From Prevotellaceae bacterium UBA6398 (GTDB lineage Bacteria > Bacteroidota > Bacteroidia > Bacteroidales > Bacteroidaceae): a stretch of DNA of 64,000 nt. Each line of letters starts with the position of its first letter. Within the stretch, counting starts at the first letter, position 1. Both the position numbers and the translations under genes were made by a program. The stretch spans positions 62,311 through 126,310 of the forward strand of contig DJQA01000003.1 in NCBI GenBank assembly GCA_002437495.1, read 5' to 3'. Shown one piece after another: positions 43,462-52,134 of this stretch. The notes beneath the pieces were generated by a model. The model had not been told where the DNA came from. It saw only the letters and a program-made list of their open reading frames with translations, and searched no databases.

Positions 43462-43483
43462 TACTTGAATTTATCGACTTGTG

Positions 43484-45541
43484 ATGAACAATACTGATAG
43501 TTTGAGGGCATACACCGCCCTACATTCCAAAGAAACCCTTGACAAAGCCGCAGACAACATAAGGATGCTGACAGCGGCAATGGTTGAACGCGCAAATTCG
43601 GGACATCCGGGTGGGGCAATGGGAGGCGCAGACTTCATAAACGTGCTTTTCTCGGAATTCATGGTTTACGACCCCAATGAGCCTATGTGGAAATGCCGCG
43701 ACAGGTTTTTCCTCGATCCCGGGCACGAAAGCGCAATGCTCTATTCCACACTGATGCTCACGGGCCGCTTCACCATGGACGAGCTGAAGCAGTTCCGCCA
43801 GTGGCAGTCGCCCACGCCGGGACACCCCGAAGTAAATCAGCCGAGAGGCATAGAGAATACTTCCGGTCCGCTGGGACAGGGGCACACCTTTGCCGTGGGT
43901 GCGGCAATAGCCGCAAAATTTCTCGCAGCGCACACCGGCAACAAATCGTTTGAAAAAGAGAAAATATACACCTACATCTCAGACGGCGGCATACAGGAAG
44001 AGATTTCACAGGGAGCGGGAAGGCTTGCAGGCTACCTCGGTCTGGACAACCTTATAATGTTCTACGACTCAAACGGCATACAGCTTTCCACCACGTGCAA
44101 AGATGTTAGCGCGGAAGATACCGCCATGAAATACCGCGCATGGAACTGGAACGTGCTCGAAATAGACGGCAACGACTGCGAGGCCATTCGCGGGGCGTTG
44201 CTCGCCGCACACGAGGAACACAACCGCCCCACCCTGATTATAGGCAAATGTATTATGGGCAAGGGCTGTGTGCGCGCCGATGGCTCGTCATACGAAAACG
44301 ACTGCGGCACCCACGGATGCGCCCTCGGAGCCGGTGCATATGAAAGCACAATAAAAAACCTTGGCGGAGACCCGCAGAACCCGTTTGTTGTATGGAACGA
44401 AACCGAAACTCTCTATGCCGAACGCAAGTTGGAACTCAGGGAACTCGTAGCGCAACGCCGCAAAGAAGAAAAAGAATGGGCCGAAGCAAACCCCGAAACA
44501 GCAAAAAAACTCGAAGACTGGTTCGCAAACCGCCTGCCCGAAATCGATTGGGAAACAATTGAGCAAAAGCCGGGAAAAGCCACACGCGTGGGCTCGCAAA
44601 TTGTGCTTACACGCCTTGCCGAAAGAGTTGAAAACATGGTATGCTCATCGGCAGACCTATGCAACTCCGACAAAACCGACGGATTTCTCAAGAAGACCCA
44701 CGAGATACACTATGGCGATTTCACAGGGAATTTCCTGCAAGCCGGCGTAAGCGAACTTACAATGGCATGCACACTAATGGGAATGACGCTCCACGGAGGA
44801 ATTATAACCGCCATGGGAACATTCTTTGTGTTCTCCGACTACATGAAACCCGCAATAAGAATGGCGGCACTCATGGAACTGCCGGTAAAATTCATCTGGA
44901 GCCACGATGCTTTCCGTGTGGGAGAAGACGGCCCCACCCACCAACCTGTTGAGCAGGAGGCGCAAATACGCCTGCTCGAAAAACTGAAGAACCACAGCGG
45001 CAAAAACTCGCTGCTCGTGCTGCGTCCCGCCGATGTAAACGAGACAACAGTGTGCTGGCGCATGGCAATGGAGAACACAGAGACTCCAACCGCGCTTATT
45101 TTCTCGCGCCAGGCGGTTGACAACCTTCCCGAAGGCACCGATTACGCCAAGGCAGCAAAGGGCGCATACGTTGTGAAAAACGTGAAAAACCCGGCATGCT
45201 ACGCAATAGCTTCAGGCTCGGAAGTGTCAACGCTTATGGAAGCATCGGAAATCCTCGAAAAAGACGGCATAAGCATCAACATAATCAGCTGCCCGAGTGA
45301 AGGACTTTTCAAGACACAGAGCAAAGAGTATCGCGAAAGCGTGCTGCCTACCGGCGCAAAAGCATACGGCCTCACAGCCGGTCTGCCTGTTACGCTTGAA
45401 AGTCTCGTGGGAATAAACGGACACGTACACGGACTTGACAGCTTCGGACAAAGCGCACCATATAAAGTGCTTGACAAAAAATTCGGATTTACTCCCGAAT
45501 TTGTGGCTGAAGACATTAAAAAATACATCTCGGGCAAATGA
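43484..45541 (+). CDS. tkt: Transketolase
   Basis: 685 residues, full length. The thiamine-diphosphate enzyme moves two-carbon units between pentose, tetrose and hexose phosphates. Family marks: ANSGHPGGAMGGADF, DPGHESAMLYSTL, HPEVNQPRGIENTSGPLGQG, the ThDP-binding YISDGGIQEE region, GKGCVRADGSSYEND, and the pyrimidine-domain SHDAFRVGEDGPTHQPVEQEAQIR. GTG at 43481 gives one extra residue; ATG at 43484 is preferred. The stop overlaps the rpiB start (ATGA), so both are co-translated. Confidence 0.95.
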   Translation: MNNTDSLRAYTALHSKETLDKAADNIRMLTAAMVERANSGHPGGAMGGADFINVLFSEFMVYDPNEPMWKCRDRFFLDPGHESAMLYSTLMLTGRFTMDELKQFRQWQSPTPGHPEVNQPRGIENTSGPLGQGHTFAVGAAIAAKFLAAHTGNKSFEKEKIYTYISDGGIQEEISQGAGRLAGYLGLDNLIMFYDSNGIQLSTTCKDVSAEDTAMKYRAWNWNVLEIDGNDCEAIRGALLAAHEEHNRPTLIIGKCIMGKGCVRADGSSYENDCGTHGCALGAGAYESTIKNLGGDPQNPFVVWNETETLYAERKLELRELVAQRRKEEKEWAEANPETAKKLEDWFANRLPEIDWETIEQKPGKATRVGSQIVLTRLAERVENMVCSSADLCNSDKTDGFLKKTHEIHYGDFTGNFLQAGVSELTMACTLMGMTLHGGIITAMGTFFVFSDYMKPAIRMAALMELPVKFIWSHDAFRVGEDGPTHQPVEQEAQIRLLEKLKNHSGKNSLLVLRPADVNETTVCWRMAMENTETPTALIFSRQAVDNLPEGTDYAKAAKGAYVVKNVKNPACYAIASGSEVSTLMEASEILEKDGISINIISCPSEGLFKTQSKEYRESVLPTGAKAYGLTAGLPVTLESLVGINGHVHGLDSFGQSAPYKVLDKKFGFTPEFVAEDIKKYISGK

Positions 45542-45987
45542 GCAACGAAAAAAACATAATAGGTTTGGCTTCCGACCACGCAGGTTTCCTGCTTAAACAA
45601 TACGTAAAGGAATACCTTACCGCAAACGGATACGAAAGCGAGGATTACGGCTGCTTCAATGAAGAATCGTGCGACTATCCCGACTACGCCCACAAACTTG
45701 GCGGTGCAATTGACAATGGCGGCATTTCCATGGGCATAGCCATCTGCGGCACCGGTCAGGGAATGGCAATTTCGCTCAACAAGCACACTCATGTCAGGGC
45801 CGCACTATGCTGGTCGCCGGAAATTGCACACATGGCGCGTTTGCACAACAACGCTAACATTCTTGTAATGCCGGGACGATATGTTTCAGAAGAGGAAGCC
45901 AAGTCAATAATGGACGAATTTTTCGGCACGGCATTTGAAGGCGGGCGACACGAACGCCGCGTAGCGAAAATTCCACTTGTAAAGTAA
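45538..45987 (+). CDS. rpiB: Ribose-5-phosphate isomerase B
   Basis: 149 residues of the RpiB/LacAB family, interconverting ribose 5-phosphate and ribulose 5-phosphate. It starts IIGLASDHAGFLLKQYVKEYL, and has DYGCFNEESCDYPDYAHKL, GIAICGTGQGMAISLNK with the catalytic Cys, HNNANILVMPGRYVS and GGRHERRVAKI. It is coupled to transketolase, both in the non-oxidative pentose phosphate pathway. It is followed by a 20-bp perfect inverted repeat. Confidence 0.95.
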   Translation: MSNEKNIIGLASDHAGFLLKQYVKEYLTANGYESEDYGCFNEESCDYPDYAHKLGGAIDNGGISMGIAICGTGQGMAISLNKHTHVRAALCWSPEIAHMARLHNNANILVMPGRYVSEEEAKSIMDEFFGTAFEGGRHERRVAKIPLVK

Positions 45988-45995
45988 AAATTCTA

Positions 45996-46049
45996 CATAA
46001 AACCATACACGGGTGCAGGCAATTGTCTACACCCGTGTATGGTTTTATG
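45996..46049. terminator. Bidirectional terminator with 20-bp perfect stem
   Basis: 45996-46015 (starting CATAAAACCATACACGG) is the exact reverse complement of 46030-46049, with a 14-base loop. The A/T ends give a U-tract in both directions. It lies between the convergent rpiB and ABC ATPase genes. Confidence 0.9.
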
Positions 46050-46079
46050 CCTTTTGTACCACGTTGCCCGAAAATCGTA

Positions 46080-46988
46080 TCAACGCCTTTCCACGGTTTT
46101 CAAGAATATGTCGTTCATGGAAGGAAACTGTTCCGCAAAGCAAACAAGCTCACCAAAGCCGGCAAGCTCCGCCACAAGTTCGGAATTCGACACCCCGCTT
46201 TTTTTTGAAACGGTGATTTTCGTTTCATTTCTATCGGTCGTGCTTGAAAGCACCGAATACGCCCTACTTTCCGGCAACGTTACCGCACCCTCGTATGAAA
46301 CCTTATAAAGCCCTTCGCGGAACTTACGACGCATATCCTCTACATTGCCTTCAAGCACAACATGAGATTTGTCTATTATGGCAAAATTGTCGCACACCTC
46401 CTCAACACTCTCCATGTTGTGGGTAGAATATATAATTGTTCGCCCATTGTCGCGCAACTCCAGCATCTCCTTTTTGAGCAATTGCGCATTCACAGGGTCA
46501 AACCCACTGAAAGGTTCGTCGAAAATCAATAGTTGCGGTCCATGCACTACAGTTATAACAAATTGCACCTTTTGTTGCATGCCTTTTGACAATTCCTCGA
46601 GTTTTCTGTCCCACCACGAAAGAATGTTGAGCTTCTCAAACCATTTTTTCAGTCTTGCCTGTGCCTCACGCCGCGACAATCCTTTCAGCATGGCAAGATA
46701 TGTTGCCTGCTCACCAACCTTCATTTTACGGTAAAGCCCACGCTCTTCGGGCAAATAGCCAATAAGAGCAACATCATCGGCTACCATTTCGTGCCCGTTG
46801 AACACTATGCGCCCACTGTCGGGAGCGGTTATACGGTTAATTATCCTTATCAGCGTGGTTTTGCCGGCACCGTTCCTGCCGAGCAGTCCGAATATTCTGC
46901 CTTCCGGCACATTTATGCTAACGTCTTCAAGGGCCGTGTGGTTTGAGAAACGTTTCACCACATTTCGCACTTCGAGAAAATTATTCAT
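46080..46988 (-). CDS. ABC transporter ATP-binding protein (NatA-like)
   Basis: 302 residues. The nucleotide-binding domain is intact: Walker A GLLGRNGAGKTTLIR, Q-loop GYLPEERGLY, signature LSKGMQQK (variant of LSGGQ), Walker B LLIFDEPFSGFD and H-loop STHNME. The PEERGLY block and the C-terminal region (VSYEGAVTLPESRAY...SMNDIFLKTVE) are typical of NatA/YhaQ-type exporters paired with ABC-2 permeases. No permease is encoded next to it: the gene is alone between a terminator and its own promoter, so the membrane partner must be elsewhere. Confidence 0.9.
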   Translation of the reverse strand: MNNFLEVRNVVKRFSNHTALEDVSINVPEGRIFGLLGRNGAGKTTLIRIINRITAPDSGRIVFNGHEMVADDVALIGYLPEERGLYRKMKVGEQATYLAMLKGLSRREAQARLKKWFEKLNILSWWDRKLEELSKGMQQKVQFVITVVHGPQLLIFDEPFSGFDPVNAQLLKKEMLELRDNGRTIIYSTHNMESVEEVCDNFAIIDKSHVVLEGNVEDMRRKFREGLYKVSYEGAVTLPESRAYSVLSSTTDRNETKITVSKKSGVSNSELVAELAGFGELVCFAEQFPSMNDIFLKTVERR

Positions 46989-47010
46989 TGGCTTCGCTAT
47001 ATGTTTACTG

Positions 47011-47018
47011 CAAATTTA
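47011..47018 (-). promoter_or_regulatory. Promoter -7 element of the ABC ATPase gene
   Basis: TAAATTTG on the minus strand, 22 bases before the start at 46988. Confidence 0.6.
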
Positions 47019-47092
47019 TAAAAAACGCGCCAAACTTCCCGCACACAGCCAAGTTTCAACACACGAAGGCAGCTTTTTGCACTCAAAATTCG

Positions 47093-47100
47093 TATATTCG
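47093..47100 (+). promoter_or_regulatory. Promoter -7 element of the lipoprotein gene
   Basis: TATATTCG, the same TTCG variant as for serC, 19 bases before the ATG at 47120. Confidence 0.45.
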
Positions 47101-47119
47101 CAAACAAAAGCACTCGAAC

Positions 47120-47677
47120 ATGAAAAAAAGCATACATATCGCCATTTTCGCAACTGCACTTACACTATGTGCTTGCGGAGGAAAAACAGACAACACGGCA
47201 AACACTGCCCCCGCAGAAACCGCCAACAAAAGCGGAATGCAGGAAATAATAAAAGATCCCACACGCAAAACACGCGACACACTGGAATGGGAAGGCGCAA
47301 GAACGCTGGTTGAAATCAGTCGCACCCCCGACAAAGACACTGTTACGGACGAAGACAACATAAAATACATTGGCAACATCATAAACCTTAAAATTGCATC
47401 CGGCGGAAACGAAATAATAGACAAAGAAATACGGAAATCAATGTTCCGCGACTACATGAGTTCCAAATCATATAAAAAATATGTGCTGGAATGGATTGTG
47501 TACAACAAAACCGCAAACGGGAAAATGGTATTCTCCGCAAGCGTGGCAAACCCGGCGCAAGAAGACGAATTTCTGTCGTTCGCCGTTGCCGTGGCACCAA
47601 ACGGCGACATAAGCGTTTCAAAAGAAGAAAACCCGGCCATGGTGTCCCGGGAAGACGTACAGGCCGACTACGACTGA
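47120..47677 (+). CDS. Hypothetical lipoprotein
   Basis: 185 residues with a lipoprotein signal (MKKSIHIAIFATALTLCACGGK; lipobox before Cys19, TLCACGG). A Thr/Asn/Ala-rich linker follows, then an alpha/beta domain with LEWEGARTLVEISRTPDKDT, a Lys/Tyr-rich helix (FRDYMSSKSYKKYVLEWIVY) and strands. It may belong to a DUF4738-type family, but I am not sure. The start at 47120 begins at the signal peptide; the frame is open further upstream, where it overlaps the promoter region. It is monocistronic. Confidence 0.7.
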   Translation: MKKSIHIAIFATALTLCACGGKTDNTANTAPAETANKSGMQEIIKDPTRKTRDTLEWEGARTLVEISRTPDKDTVTDEDNIKYIGNIINLKIASGGNEIIDKEIRKSMFRDYMSSKSYKKYVLEWIVYNKTANGKMVFSASVANPAQEDEFLSFAVAVAPNGDISVSKEENPAMVSREDVQADYD

Positions 47678-47865
47678 GCAATACACAAAGGGCGGACCAA
47701 ACGGTGTATGGCGACCCTTGGCAGCCTTTATAGGCGAATTGAAACCGCCCCTGCCGTAAAACGATATGCAGCCATGCGTATCTTCGGCGGTTTTCTCGTC
47801 AAAACCGCGCAGGGGTATGTGGTTTTTGTACTTCCCGCGTATGTCGCCGTGGGTCTCACAAGTTA

Positions 47866-48014
47866 TCATGCCGCTCTCATACGACTTTTGCAGTATAGCC
47901 GCTTCACGGCGTTCACCATGTCCCAAATGTTCTTAACCGTATGCGTCCCTCATAATCCGCAACCATGCGCCCTGCATAGGCTTCCACGCCAGACACATAG
48001 TCCGCGCCTGTCAT
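47866..48014 (-). pseudogene. Frameshifted small reading frame, unidentified
   Basis: From ATG at 48014 the minus strand reads MTGADYVSGVEAYAGRMVADYEGRIR, then one extra base near 47939 shifts the frame; the adjoining frame continues VKNIWDMVNAVKRLYCKSRMRAA to a stop at 47866. Together they look like one protein of about 50 residues broken by a single-base change. I do not recognise the family. The rest of 47690-47860 holds no convincing gene. Weak call. Confidence 0.35.
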
Positions 48015-48015
48015 A

Positions 48016-48115
48016 ACATTTGACGTAAAAAAACTACATAGGACGTAGGAAAAATTATGTCCTATGTAGAAAAAATTATATCAGACATAATTCAAACCAC
48101 ATCAGACCTTTTTTC
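48016..48115 (-). repeat. 21-bp phased repeat, copy 8 (five cores)
   Basis: Cores at 48016, 48036, 48057, 48078 and 48099: ACATTTGACGT, ACATAGGACGT, ATGTCCTATGT, ATATCAGACAT, ACATCAGACCT then TTTTTT. The outermost core is 20 rather than 21 bases from the next, so four are in perfect phase and the fifth is marginal. It lies in the 874-base gap between the lipoprotein and mnmA genes, which also holds the tRNA and its promoter. Confidence 0.92.
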
Positions 48116-48334
48116 GCACACTTGCAACGCTCTGAAATCTAAAATGTCATAGAGGAAACCTCAAACAAGGGAAATTCAATGCAAATCAGCGGTTTACCTA
48201 AAAATCGGCAAATTTGGGAAAAAAGAATGGCTTTTGGCATATTTTTATGGTGAGTGCGTTAACATCCGTCATTATTCCTTATCGCCTTGTACAAACCACT
48301 ACGCCCGATAAGGACACACTCTCGCCTTTTGCCT

Positions 48335-48411
48335 TGGTGACCTCGGCGGGACTCAAACCCGCGACACTCAGAACCGGAATCTGATGCTCTATTCAACTGA
48401 GCTACGAGGCC
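48335..48411 (-). tRNA. tRNA-Arg (anticodon CCG)
   Basis: On the minus strand a full cloverleaf folds: acceptor GGCCTCG/CGAGGTC (one G-U pair), D arm GCTC/GAGC, anticodon arm TCAGA/TCTGA with loop TTCCGGT giving anticodon CCG (reads CGG), variable loop GTGTC, T arm GCGGG/CCCGC with loop TTTGAGT, and an encoded CCA end. 77 bases including CCA. The promoter is at 48443-48450. Confidence 0.95.
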
Positions 48412-48442
48412 GTTGATATGTACTTGCAGCACAAAACCACTG

Positions 48443-48450
48443 CAAAATTA
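48443..48450 (-). promoter_or_regulatory. Promoter -7 element of tRNA-Arg
   Basis: TAATTTTG on the minus strand, about 32 bases before the 5' end of the tRNA. Confidence 0.55.
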
Positions 48451-48517
48451 ACCACAACATACTTAACCACCAAATTATTTAGACGCCAAAAGCGTCATTA
48501 AATAAGTGGAAAAAACG

Positions 48518-48525
48518 TAATTTTG
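48518..48525 (+). promoter_or_regulatory. Promoter -7 element of the mnmA-menG-aroE operon
   Basis: TAATTTTG, 27 bases before the mnmA ATG at 48553. Confidence 0.6.
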
Positions 48526-48552
48526 CGATGCAAAAAAAACAAGTAGTTAGCA

Positions 48553-49656
48553 ATGAAAAAAATCGCGGCATTATTATCAGGCGGAGTTGACAGTTCTGTT
48601 TCAGTTTTTCTTTTGAAGGAACAAGGTTTCACCCCCGACCTGTATTACATTAAAATAGCCAGCGATGACTCCGAGAACTGGGACTGCTCCGAAGAGGAAG
48701 ATTGGGAAATGGCCAGTCTTGTTGCCAAAAAATACGGCTGCAAACTCGACAAGATAGACCTCCACCGCGAATATTGGGACAACGTTGTGGGATATTCCGT
48801 CGATCGTCTGCGCAAAGGGCTTACACCCAATCCTGATGTTATGTGCAACAGACTGATAAAGTTCGGGGCTTTCTATGATAAAATAGGTTGCAACTACGAC
48901 TTTATTGCAACCGGACATTACGCCTCAACCGAAAAGGACGAAAACGGCAACGTGTGGCTGACAACAAGCCCCGACCCGGTAAAGGACCAAACCGATTTTC
49001 TCGCCCAGCTCGACAACTTGCAGATTTCACACGCCATATTCCCCATTGGCAAACTTATGAAAGAAGACGTGCGCCGCATTGCCGCCGAGCAGGAGATTCC
49101 TTCCGCAAAAAGGAAAGACAGTCAGGGCATATGCTTCCTTGGCAAGATTGACTACAACGAGCTTGTGCGCCGCCATCTTGGCGAAAAAGAGGGGCTTATT
49201 GTTGACAGGCAAACGGGCAACATTCTTGGTAGGCACAAAGGCTACTGGTTTCACACCATAGGCCAGCGCAAAGGCCTGGGGCTTGCAGGAGGACCGTGGT
49301 ATGTGGTGGGAAAGGACATACACAGAAACATTGTTTATGTGAGCAGAGGTTTTCAGACGCCCGATGCTTACGGCAGAACTTTCCACATTGTTGAACCGCA
49401 TTTCATTACACTCAACCCATTCGATAAAGACGGCGAATATCACATATCGTTCAAAATTCGCCACACTCCAATCGTAATTCCCGCCACACTGCAAAAAAGC
49501 GGCGATGAATATAAGGTGGTTTCCGCCCACCCGGTGCAAGGCATCGCGCCGGGGCAGTTTGCCGTTATCTACGACAAACACTTTCACCGCTGCATAGGAA
49601 GCGGCGAAATAGCGGAATACAACACATCCGACAAAGACAGGCAGAAAGATATATAG
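48553..49656 (+). CDS. mnmA: tRNA 2-thiouridylase
   Basis: 367 residues. MnmA thiolates U34 of Lys, Glu and Gln tRNAs using ATP and a sulfur relay. The PP-loop is LLSGGVDSSVS. The catalytic cysteines are in TPNPDVMCNRLIKF and SQGICFLGKI, and the adenylation region ATGHYAS is present. The C-terminal tRNA-binding beta-barrel (KIRHTPIVIPATL...GIAPGQFAVIYD) is complete. It starts an operon with menG and aroE. Confidence 0.96.
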   Translation: MKKIAALLSGGVDSSVSVFLLKEQGFTPDLYYIKIASDDSENWDCSEEEDWEMASLVAKKYGCKLDKIDLHREYWDNVVGYSVDRLRKGLTPNPDVMCNRLIKFGAFYDKIGCNYDFIATGHYASTEKDENGNVWLTTSPDPVKDQTDFLAQLDNLQISHAIFPIGKLMKEDVRRIAAEQEIPSAKRKDSQGICFLGKIDYNELVRRHLGEKEGLIVDRQTGNILGRHKGYWFHTIGQRKGLGLAGGPWYVVGKDIHRNIVYVSRGFQTPDAYGRTFHIVEPHFITLNPFDKDGEYHISFKIRHTPIVIPATLQKSGDEYKVVSAHPVQGIAPGQFAVIYDKHFHRCIGSGEIAEYNTSDKDRQKDI

Positions 49657-49659
49657 TAT

Positions 49660-50397
49660 ATGTATGACCAGGAAAAAATAAAGCCCTACTCCGCCAACGG
49701 CAAAAAAGGAAGCCAAGTGGCGGAAATGTTCGACAACATTGCCCATTCATACGATTTTCTAAACCATTCCCTGTCGTTTGGCATTGACAAGATATGGCGC
49801 AGGGCGGCAATCAAGTCGCTTGAGCCCTACAACCCGCAGGATATTCTTGATGTGGCCACCGGCACGGGCGACTTCGCCATACTTACCGCGCAAATGCTGA
49901 AACCCCGTAGACTCGTGGGTGTTGACATTTCGGAAGGTATGATAGCCGTTGGGCGGGAAAAGGTTGAGAAAAAGGGATTGTCTGCCACCGTTACGCTAAA
50001 TATCGGCGATTGTATGCACCTTTCGTTTCCCGACAACAGCTTCGACGCCGTTACCGTGGCATATGGCGTGAGGAATTTCGAGAATCTTGACCAAGGGCTT
50101 AGGGAGATGCACCGCGTTTTGCGCCCCGGAGGCCGCCTGGTAATAGTGGAGCTTACAGTTCCTTGCAAATTCCCGATGAAACAACTGTTCACGATATACT
50201 CCAAGATTGTGTTCCCCGTAATGGGAAGGCTTATCTCCCACGACAACAGCGCATACAAATATCTTCCCGCCACCATGAAAGCCTTTCCCCACGGTCCGCA
50301 GATGAAAAACATCCTTGAGCGGGCCGGATTCGAAAACGTAAAATACAACGGCTTTGTATTGGGCATAAACACCCTTTATGAGGCGCAAAAACAATAA
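49660..50397 (+). CDS. menG: Demethylmenaquinone methyltransferase
   Basis: 245 residues of the UbiE/MenG family, the SAM-dependent last step of menaquinone synthesis. Family blocks: VAEMFDNIAHSYDFLNHSLSFGIDKIWRR, DVATGTGDFAILTAQ (SAM loop), GVDISEGMIAVGREK, AVTVAYGVRNFENLDQGLREMHRVLRPGGRLVIVEL. Menaquinone is the expected quinone for the Nqr complex encoded 4 kb downstream. It starts 3 bases after mnmA. Confidence 0.95.
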   Translation: MYDQEKIKPYSANGKKGSQVAEMFDNIAHSYDFLNHSLSFGIDKIWRRAAIKSLEPYNPQDILDVATGTGDFAILTAQMLKPRRLVGVDISEGMIAVGREKVEKKGLSATVTLNIGDCMHLSFPDNSFDAVTVAYGVRNFENLDQGLREMHRVLRPGGRLVIVELTVPCKFPMKQLFTIYSKIVFPVMGRLISHDNSAYKYLPATMKAFPHGPQMKNILERAGFENVKYNGFVLGINTLYEAQKQ

Positions 50398-50400
50398 GAC

Positions 50401-51144
50401 ATGACTGAGCTTTACGGTTTGATAGGATACCCGCTGGGGCACTCATTTTCGGCAAAATATTTCGCCGAAAAATTCGCGGCTCAAGGCATTAACGCAGCTT
50501 ACCGCAACTTCGCCATTGAAACAATCGACCTGCTTCCGGGCATATTGAAAAGCAACCCCACGCTTCGAGGCTTCAACGTAACCATACCTTACAAGCAGCA
50601 GGTAATGCGCTATCTTGACAGCATAGACGAAACCGCCGGTATAATAGGAGCCGTAAACGCAGTATGTGTAAGCCGGACCGGCAACGACATAAAACTCACG
50701 GGGCATAACGCCGATGTAATCGGTTTCACAGAATCACTGCGCCCGCTACTTAAACCACAGCACAAGAACGCCCTTGTGCTCGGCACGGGCGGCGCGTCAA
50801 AAGCCGTTGTGTACGGTTTGCGACAGCTCGGCATAAAGCCACAATATGTAAGCCGCACAAGGCGCGAGGGCATTATCGCATACGAGGACATTACTCCCGA
50901 AACACTCGGAGAATACAAGCTAATAGTAAATTGTACCCCACTCGGAATGTTCCCGAACGTAAACAGTGCCCCAAACATTCCGTACCACGCCCTAACGCCG
51001 GAACACCTGCTGTATGATTTGGTTTACAATCCCGAGGAAACCCTTTTTCTGCGAAAAGGACGCGAACAAGGCGCTGCCGTTAAAAACGGCATCGATATGC
51101 TGCACTTGCAAGCCGAAGCCTCTTGGAATTTTTGGAACAAATAA
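50401..51144 (+). CDS. aroE: Shikimate dehydrogenase
   Basis: 247 residues, slightly short but complete. AroE reduces 3-dehydroshikimate with NADPH; chorismate from this pathway also feeds menaquinone. It has GLIGYPLGHSFSAKYFAEKF (substrate-binding Ser), FNVTIPYKQQVM with catalytic Lys, NVTI, HNADVIGF with catalytic Asp, LGTGGASKAVVYGLR (nucleotide loop) and VNCTPLGMFP. It follows menG by 3 bases. Confidence 0.95.
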   Translation: MTELYGLIGYPLGHSFSAKYFAEKFAAQGINAAYRNFAIETIDLLPGILKSNPTLRGFNVTIPYKQQVMRYLDSIDETAGIIGAVNAVCVSRTGNDIKLTGHNADVIGFTESLRPLLKPQHKNALVLGTGGASKAVVYGLRQLGIKPQYVSRTRREGIIAYEDITPETLGEYKLIVNCTPLGMFPNVNSAPNIPYHALTPEHLLYDLVYNPEETLFLRKGREQGAAVKNGIDMLHLQAEASWNFWNK

Positions 51145-51179
51145 TGCCGCCACGGCTTTGTGCTGTTGTAAGAAATCGC

Positions 51180-51187
51180 TAATATTG
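51180..51187 (+). promoter_or_regulatory. Promoter -7 element of the monooxygenase-like gene
   Basis: TAATATTG, a one-base variant of TAnnTTTG, 29 bases before the ATG at 51217. Confidence 0.45.
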
Positions 51188-51216
51188 CAGTATCAAAAAC
51201 TTAAAAACTTATTATC

Positions 51217-51495
51217 ATGATCAGAGTAAATTGTTTTGCCAAAATCAACGACACAGCCCACAAAGGCGAAGTTATTGAAAATGCGAAAAAGCTCACCGAG
51301 GCTTCCCTTAAACACGCCGGGAACATAGCATACGACATTTTCACGAGCGAAACTCGCCAAGACGTGGCCATGATTTGCGAAACATGGAAAGATGCAGAGG
51401 CACTGAAAGCCCATATGGCAACAGAGGAGTTCAAGCTCTATGTTGGAAACATCGAGAAATATGCCACAATGAAAATAGAGCAGTTCGAGTTCTGA
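51217..51495 (+). CDS. Antibiotic-biosynthesis-monooxygenase-like (ABM/YgiN) protein
   Basis: 92 residues with the ferredoxin-like ABM fold: a first strand IRVNCFAKI, helix KGEVIENAKKLTEASLKHAGNIAYDIF, strand VAMICETWKDAEALKAHMATEEFKLYV and a final strand. The ETW...AL..H...EHF-like block is the family signature. YgiN-type members act on quinols; others bind haem or have no known activity. It is a single gene with its own weak promoter, just downstream of menG-aroE. Confidence 0.8.
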   Translation: MIRVNCFAKINDTAHKGEVIENAKKLTEASLKHAGNIAYDIFTSETRQDVAMICETWKDAEALKAHMATEEFKLYVGNIEKYATMKIEQFEF

Positions 51496-51637
51496 CAATT
51501 ACAAAAACAACCAATGCGCGTGTGGGAACAAAACTTGCACGCGCATTTTTCGTAATCCGCTCAGCCGCATAAGCCGATATGCACACGCAAATGTCAGCAC
51601 AAAATATGGAGCTTACGGCAAAAACAACGATTAAAAC

Positions 51638-51668
51638 TTTGCCTGTCAAAATAAAAGCCGTAAATTTG
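51638..51668 (+). promoter_or_regulatory. Promoter of rpmE2
   Basis: TTTG at 51638-51641, exactly 19 bases, then TAAATTTG at 51661-51668: a perfect match to the Bacteroidota consensus, as expected for a strongly expressed ribosomal gene. The ATG follows 44 bases later. Confidence 0.8.
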
Positions 51669-51712
51669 CACCGCTTTTTAGGCGAATAATAAAATAAAAT
51701 CAGTATATAGCA

Positions 51713-51970
51713 ATGAAAAAAGGCATTCATCCCGAAGATTACCGTCCCGTGGTATTCAAAGATATGAGCAATGGCGATATGTTTCTTTCGCGCTCTACCT
51801 GCAAAACTAACGACACCATAGAGTTTGAAGGCGAAACCTATCCTTTGGTCAAGCTTGAAATTTCCAGCAGTTCACACCCATTCTACACTGGAAAGAACAA
51901 GCTGGTTGACACCGCAGGTCGCGTTGACAAATTTATGAGCCGTTACGGCAAGACAAACAAGGCTAAGTAA
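51713..51970 (+). CDS. rpmE2: 50S ribosomal protein L31, type B
   Basis: 85 residues. It starts MKKGIHPEDYRPVVFKDMSNGDMFLSRST and has SSSSHPFYTGKNKLVDTAGRVDKFMSRYG, diagnostic of L31 type B. The zinc-binding CxxC of type A is absent. It is monocistronic with a consensus promoter and strong terminator. Confidence 0.96.
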   Translation: MKKGIHPEDYRPVVFKDMSNGDMFLSRSTCKTNDTIEFEGETYPLVKLEISSSSHPFYTGKNKLVDTAGRVDKFMSRYGKTNKAK

Positions 51971-51992
51971 GCAACCAAGCCATCAAGAAATC

Positions 51993-52034
51993 AGAACGAG
52001 GGTTTGCCCAAAGGGCAAATCCTCGTTCTTTTTG
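51993..52034 (+). terminator. Intrinsic terminator after rpmE2
   Basis: AGAACGAGGGTTTGCCC at 51993-52009 pairs with GGGCAAATCCTCGTTCT at 52013-52029 (17 bp, one G-U), followed by TTTTT. Confidence 0.92.
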
Positions 52035-52134
52035 TTCGAAATTTTCTCTTTTGCTTTTTACGGTTCACAAGCCGTTGTTAAAGGCCGAAACGCCAGTCCA
52101 TTGTAAACAAGCCGCTGCAAAATTAGCATAACAC

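Noticed and set aside
47618..47926. A 102-residue minus-strand gene overlapping the lipoprotein end
   Set aside because: It overlaps a well-supported plus-strand gene, has no promoter and its composition looks like a shadow frame; the adjoining frame gives a more protein-like reading.
48277..48313. Terminator of the tRNA-Arg gene
   Set aside because: CCTTATCG and CGATAAGG pair over 8 bp, but the loop is long and no U-tract follows on the minus strand.
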